In this document: positions 5,785 to 8,027 of the stretch, in pieces
Position numbering within the stretch: position 1 is the first letter of the stretch
How the letters are laid out: every line of letters begins with the position of its first letter
Assembly: GCA_000431515.1 (NCBI GenBank)
Contig: HF991352.1
Span: forward strand, 3,133 to 11,159
Length of the DNA stretch: 8,027 bases
Direction of reading: 5' to 3'
Source of the DNA: Clostridium sp. CAG:632
Lineage (GTDB): Bacteria > Bacillota > Clostridia > Lachnospirales > Lachnospiraceae
Position numbers and translations under genes: made by a program
The notes under the pieces: model-generated
Databases searched by the model: none
Told to the model about the DNA's origin: nothing
What the model saw: only the letters and a program-made list of their open reading frames with translations

Positions 5785-6792
5785 CTAGCCCAACTGCTTA
5801 CCGCAATTGCCGCAGAACCGATTACCATTCGTCGGAGTTCCGCAATCCGGACAGAACTTCGGAATTGCTCCACCGCCATTCTGCACCGGTTGTGCTCCCT
5901 GATTCATGTTTCCCTGACCGGCAGGATTCTGGTTCATCGCATTCATGTTATTCATCATCTGCTGTCCCATCATCATTCCCATCTGGGCGCCCATCATGGT
6001 ATTCATCATATTGCTTCCGTTCGCAGTACCATTGTTCCCCGGTCTTGTCATTGCATCTACCATGCTGACCTGCTGGAACCGGTTCATGTCACCAACCATG
6101 GAATACTCTGCTGCCTGATCGGCACGCTTGGTAATATTCTCCGGATAAGAGAACTCATCGATTCGGAAATTCACAACCGATAGTCCGATCTTCACAAACT
6201 CCATATCCAGATCTTCTTTGACTCCATTCTGGATCTCCGTGATATTCGCCTGCAAGTTGAAGATATCCTGTCCAACCTTTGAAATCCAACGGATCAGAAG
6301 TCCTGATAACATAGACTGCATCAGCTCCCGAACCTCTGTGATCGTATACTGTTTCTTCACTCCTGCGATCTTCTCAATAAATACTAGATAATCTGAGATC
6401 TTCACATCAAAAGAACCATTCGCACGGATCGGAAGTCCTCCCGGAAGTCCCGGTGCCTGTATCCGGACCGGTGTCGGTGTACCCCACTTAATATTGAACT
6501 GCTTCGTATTAATAAATAATACTTCTGCACGTATTCCGCTGTTGAAGCCGAACTTAAACCCTTTTAGAGTAGACAGGAAAGGAATGATCTGTGTCTCAAT
6601 ATCATAACTTCCCTCGTCCTTAAAGATACCTTCTACCTTTCCGTTATACATAAAGATAGCATCCTGCCCCTGACGGAGGATCAGTCTGGAACCCTTCTTA
6701 ATCTCCTTATTGGACCATTTCCAGAACAGGACATCATCCCGGTACTCTTCCCATTCAACTACATTTGCCAACTGATTTGAAAACAAACCCAT
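5785..6792 (-). CDS. ydjI: YdjI-like SPFH-domain protein with Met-rich linker and C-terminal zinc ribbon
   Basis: A 335-residue protein of the group often labelled virion core protein-like or SPFH domain-containing, matching Bacillus subtilis YdjI in layout. Residues about 20-230 form the SPFH-type region, with no evident transmembrane helix. Residues 250-308 are a low-complexity linker rich in Met, Asn, Gln and Gly, with 12 Met within 262-286. The C-terminus is a zinc ribbon: CPDCG at 314-318 and CGNCG at 327-331, giving four Cys (314, 317, 327, 330). ATG at 6792 has RBS GGGAGG at 6800-6805. It lies 36 bases after pspA and shares its transcript, as in the B. subtilis pspA-ydjG-ydjH-ydjI operon, but ydjG and ydjH are absent here. 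YdjI-type proteins are linked to PspA recruitment and membrane stress; that role is transferred by homology and context. Confidence 0.9.
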   Translation of the reverse strand: MGLFSNQLANVVEWEEYRDDVLFWKWSNKEIKKGSRLILRQGQDAIFMYNGKVEGIFKDEGSYDIETQIIPFLSTLKGFKFGFNSGIRAEVLFINTKQFNIKWGTPTPVRIQAPGLPGGLPIRANGSFDVKISDYLVFIEKIAGVKKQYTITEVRELMQSMLSGLLIRWISKVGQDIFNLQANITEIQNGVKEDLDMEFVKIGLSVVNFRIDEFSYPENITKRADQAAEYSMVGDMNRFQQVSMVDAMTRPGNNGTANGSNMMNTMMGAQMGMMMGQQMMNNMNAMNQNPAGQGNMNQGAQPVQNGGGAIPKFCPDCGTPTNGNRFCGNCGKQLG

Positions 6793-6828
6793 CTTCTAGC
6801 CTCCCTGCTCTATCTAACCTTCCGGCAA

Positions 6829-7509
6829 TTACAGACCCATCTTAGCCTTCAATGCTGCCAGTTCATCCTCAACATCTGCTGTCGGAGCAGAGTCATATTT
6901 TGCAGTCAGGTCATCCATAGACTTCTTTTCTGAAGTGCTGTTAAGCTCTGCCATTGCATTTGCTTTATCCAACATGTTATTCGCCTTTGCTTCCATTCTG
7001 TCAAATGCAGACATAGATGCTTCAGCTCCGCCCATAGAACTTCCCATTTCATTAATACGTTCCTGAGCCTTGGCAACTCTTACCTTTGCCTTAATCTCAT
7101 CTCTTCTGGAATTTAAATCATTGATATCTTTTACCAGCTTATCATGCATCTGACGCATCTTCTGTGCATTAGCAGCTGACAAATCATATGCCTGTTGAAG
7201 GCTTGCCTGCTTATTAGAAAGCTCTGTCTTCTTGGTAAGAAATGTTCTGGCATCTTCTTCATTGCCGGCTATCAGAGCCTTTTCTGCATATGCCTGCATC
7301 TTATTTACTTCAGCCGTACACTCATCCAGCTCACGTTTAGCGCGCTGCTCATCTGCCATAATAGCGGCTGTTTCAGCCTTTACTTTACCAAGATCACTAT
7401 TCAAATCCCGTAAATACTGATCGATCATCTTCTCCGGATCCTCTGCCTTATCCAATAATGCGTTAATGTTTGCAGACATGATGTCTCCAAATCTTTTTAA
7501 AATTCCCAT
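6829..7509 (-). CDS. pspA: PspA/IM30 family phage shock protein A (membrane-stress ESCRT-III-like protein)
   Basis: A 226-residue protein with the diagnostic PspA start: an N-terminal amphipathic helix followed by DIMSANINALLDKAEDPEKM (residues 9-28). Long charged coiled-coil helices follow to about residue 170, then a Gly/Ser/Met-rich turn near 155-165 and a C-terminal acidic helix ending EDELAALKAKMGL. The length matches bacterial PspA (about 220-230). Family members assemble into rods or rings on the inner leaflet and protect or remodel damaged membrane. The start at 7509 has a near-perfect RBS, AAGGAGGG at 7517-7524. It is the first gene of a two-gene unit with the SPFH protein. No PspF-like or LiaRS-like regulator is in view; a promoter and a repeated 8-mer lie in the leader. 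Confidence 0.96.
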   Translation of the reverse strand: MGILKRFGDIMSANINALLDKAEDPEKMIDQYLRDLNSDLGKVKAETAAIMADEQRAKRELDECTAEVNKMQAYAEKALIAGNEEDARTFLTKKTELSNKQASLQQAYDLSAANAQKMRQMHDKLVKDINDLNSRRDEIKAKVRVAKAQERINEMGSSMGGAEASMSAFDRMEAKANNMLDKANAMAELNSTSEKKSMDDLTAKYDSAPTADVEDELAALKAKMGL

Positions 7510-7555
7510 TTCAAAACCCTCCTTAATATTCTAAACCACTTTATGCTTATTTTCC

Positions 7556-7585
7556 GATAATTACCCATTGTTGTCCAGATAATTA
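7556..7585. repeat. repeated 8-mer GATAATTA in the pspA leader (candidate operator)
   Basis: On the plus strand GATAATTA occurs at 7556-7563 and 7578-7585, 22 bases apart, about two helical turns. The second copy is part of the perfect palindrome GATAATTATC (7578-7587). The pair lies downstream of the predicted pspA -10 box, inside the leader, where a bound protein could block transcription. Function is not shown. Confidence 0.35.
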
Positions 7586-7607
7586 TCAGCAAAACAGCAA
7601 TACAACG

Positions 7608-7742
7608 TTAATTATACAACACTTCAAATTCCTCTGCAAGTATATACAGAATCTTTATACTTTCTTTATACAAACCCTTTTCGTATTCATTATCTTTTAC
7701 AGGGGCCGGCGTTTTTTTACCCTTTTCATTCTTTTCCGTCAA
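7608..7742 (-). CDS. possible small protein of 44 residues (TTG start), unrecognised
   Basis: A minus-strand frame runs from TTG at 7742 to TAA at 7608. It would encode a Lys/Glu-rich N-terminus (TEKNEKGKK, then TPAPVKDNEY) followed by a more hydrophobic helix-like end (GLYKESIKILYILAEEFEVL). The composition looks protein-like, but the start is a weak TTG without a clear RBS, and an in-frame TAG lies about 50 bases upstream. Its last two codons coincide with the predicted pspA -10 box TATAAT. It may be a small gene, the tail of a decayed gene, or chance. No family is recognised. Confidence 0.22.
   Translation of the reverse strand: MTEKNEKGKKTPAPVKDNEYEKGLYKESIKILYILAEEFEVLYN
7611..7639 (-). 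promoter_or_regulatory. sigma-A-type promoter of pspA
   Basis: On the minus strand a perfect -10 box TATAAT (7611-7616) is preceded after 17 bases by TTGCAG (7634-7639), a partial -35 match. Transcription would start near 7604, giving a leader of about 95 bases before the pspA ATG. This fits vegetative-type transcription; no sigma-54 (GG-N10-GC) element of the enterobacterial psp kind was noticed at this position. Confidence 0.55.
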
Positions 7743-7803
7743 GTTCAGCTTGATTTTACAACATATGGCATCAATTTGATATAACCTATCCTATTGCCAT
7801 GCT

Positions 7804-7812
7804 ATTATAACA
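7804..7812 (-). promoter_or_regulatory. extended -10 promoter candidate
   Basis: The minus strand reads TGTTATAAT, a consensus -10 box with the TGn extension. There is no recognisable -35 box at the expected spacing (7827-7832 reads GGAGAA). It could drive the small 44-codon frame or give a second, longer pspA transcript. Confidence 0.35.
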
Positions 7813-7833
7813 ATGTAATAAAAGGTTTCTCCA

Positions 7834-7868
7834 GAGATGAGTTCAGAATCTGTTTTGACTCCCATCTC
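7834..7868. repeat. imperfect inverted repeat upstream of the extended -10 candidate
   Basis: On the plus strand GAGATG (7834-7839) pairs with CATCTC (7863-7868). After a two-base bulge, AGT (7840-7842) pairs with ACT (7858-7860). The loop contains a small palindrome of the form CAGA-N-TCTG. No T run follows on either strand, so it is not a typical terminator; it may be an operator or RNA structure. Confidence 0.3.
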
Positions 7869-7939
7869 GCAGACAATGAACTTTATGATTATTATCTCTG
7901 TTGGAACCCTCCCTCATTTACATACTTTAACTCCCAAAA

Positions 7940-7982
7940 GCAAGGACAGTGCTCTCCCCCCCTCTTGAGTTGCTGTCCTTGC
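7940..7982. terminator. strong inverted repeat, probable terminator of a gene beyond the right edge
   Basis: GCAAGGACAG (7940-7949) and CTGTCCTTGC (7973-7982) form a perfect 10-bp stem around a 23-base C-rich loop; three further pairs (CTC/GAG) may form inside. On the minus strand it is followed by TTTT, and on the plus strand by GCATTTTAAAT. All neighbouring genes run on the minus strand, so it most likely ends a minus-strand transcript entering from the right. The long loop and short T run keep this below certainty. Confidence 0.6.
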
Positions 7983-7998
7983 GCATTTTAAATATCTT

Positions 7999-8026
7999 TA
8001 TTACTTTTCCTTTATTATTTTTCCTT
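7999..8026. repeat. two-copy 14-base tandem repeat at the window edge
   Basis: On the plus strand TATTACTTTTCCTT (7999-8012) is followed at once by TATTATTTTTCCTT (8013-8026), with 13 of 14 bases identical. More copies could lie beyond the edge. It is low-complexity pyrimidine-rich DNA with no assigned role. Confidence 0.5.
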
Positions 8027-8027
8027 G

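Larger units (their letters stand above)
7510..8027. other. 518-base intergenic region upstream of pspA
   Basis: No confident gene is present. From right to left it holds a 14-base tandem repeat at the window edge, a strong inverted repeat (7940-7982), a weaker inverted repeat (7834-7868), an extended -10 promoter candidate (7804-7812), a possible 44-codon frame (7608-7742), the likely pspA promoter (7611-7639) and a repeated 8-mer in the leader (7556-7585). All of these read most naturally on the minus strand. Confidence 0.7.

Noticed and set aside
5697..6183. Plus-strand Ser/His-rich frames opposite the SPFH gene
   Set aside because: The His-rich stretches are the antisense image of the repeated Met (ATG) codons in the SPFH linker, not a metal-binding protein.
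7695..7730. GC-rich GGGGCCGGCG followed by seven T on the plus strand, resembling a terminator
   Set aside because: The GC core is a self-palindrome without a proper loop and no stable stem of normal size can be drawn; no plus-strand gene would use it.
7794..7991. Plus-strand frame of 65 codons with a TTG start
   Set aside because: No ribosome binding site. It runs through the 7940-7982 inverted repeat, has an odd Cys/Pro-rich end caused by the C run, and opposes all neighbouring genes.

Overview
The window looks like chromosomal DNA of a low-to-moderate GC Firmicute, most likely a Clostridia/Lachnospiraceae-type gut anaerobe. This rests on strong AGGAGG-type ribosome binding sites, Firmicute-like promoters, and PspA/YdjI and Dlt-like proteins of Gram-positive type. 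Every convincing gene is on the minus strand, so transcription runs from high to low coordinates. No rRNA, tRNA, CRISPR array, insertion sequence or phage gene was seen.

Right part (about 7510-8027): roughly 500 bases without a confident gene. It holds a strong inverted repeat that probably ends transcription of a gene beyond the right edge, two promoter candidates, a possible 44-codon reading frame, and a repeated 8-mer in the pspA leader. Middle right (5785-7509): a two-gene envelope-stress unit, pspA followed by a YdjI-type SPFH protein with a Met/Asn/Gln-rich linker and a C-terminal zinc ribbon, closed by an intrinsic terminator at about 5723-5757.

Left part (1-5527): a five-gene operon with a good promoter at 5585-5613. 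In transcription order it encodes a DltA-like amino-acid adenylating ligase, a fold-type III PLP decarboxylase, a DltC-like carrier protein, a DltB/AlgI-like MBOAT acyltransferase, and a DltD-like membrane-anchored SGNH protein that runs off the left edge. This is the teichoic-acid D-alanylation layout with a PLP decarboxylase added and no separate dltX.

Working model (inference): the ligase charges an amino acid onto the carrier protein. The PLP enzyme removes a carboxylate either before or after loading. The MBOAT and SGNH proteins then move the resulting aminoacyl group across the membrane onto a cell-surface polymer. Because PLP decarboxylation consumes the alpha-carboxylate while ligation needs a carboxylate, the natural substrate should be dicarboxylic, for example Glu giving a GABA group or Asp giving beta-alanine. 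The ligase pocket differs from D-Ala ligases (Ser replaces the key Cys, and a Lys lies in the pocket), and the decarboxylase lacks the acidic residue that recognises a distal amine in ornithine and diaminopimelate enzymes. Both facts fit a substrate other than D-Ala, ornithine or DAP. The operon is therefore the best candidate for an undescribed surface-modification system.
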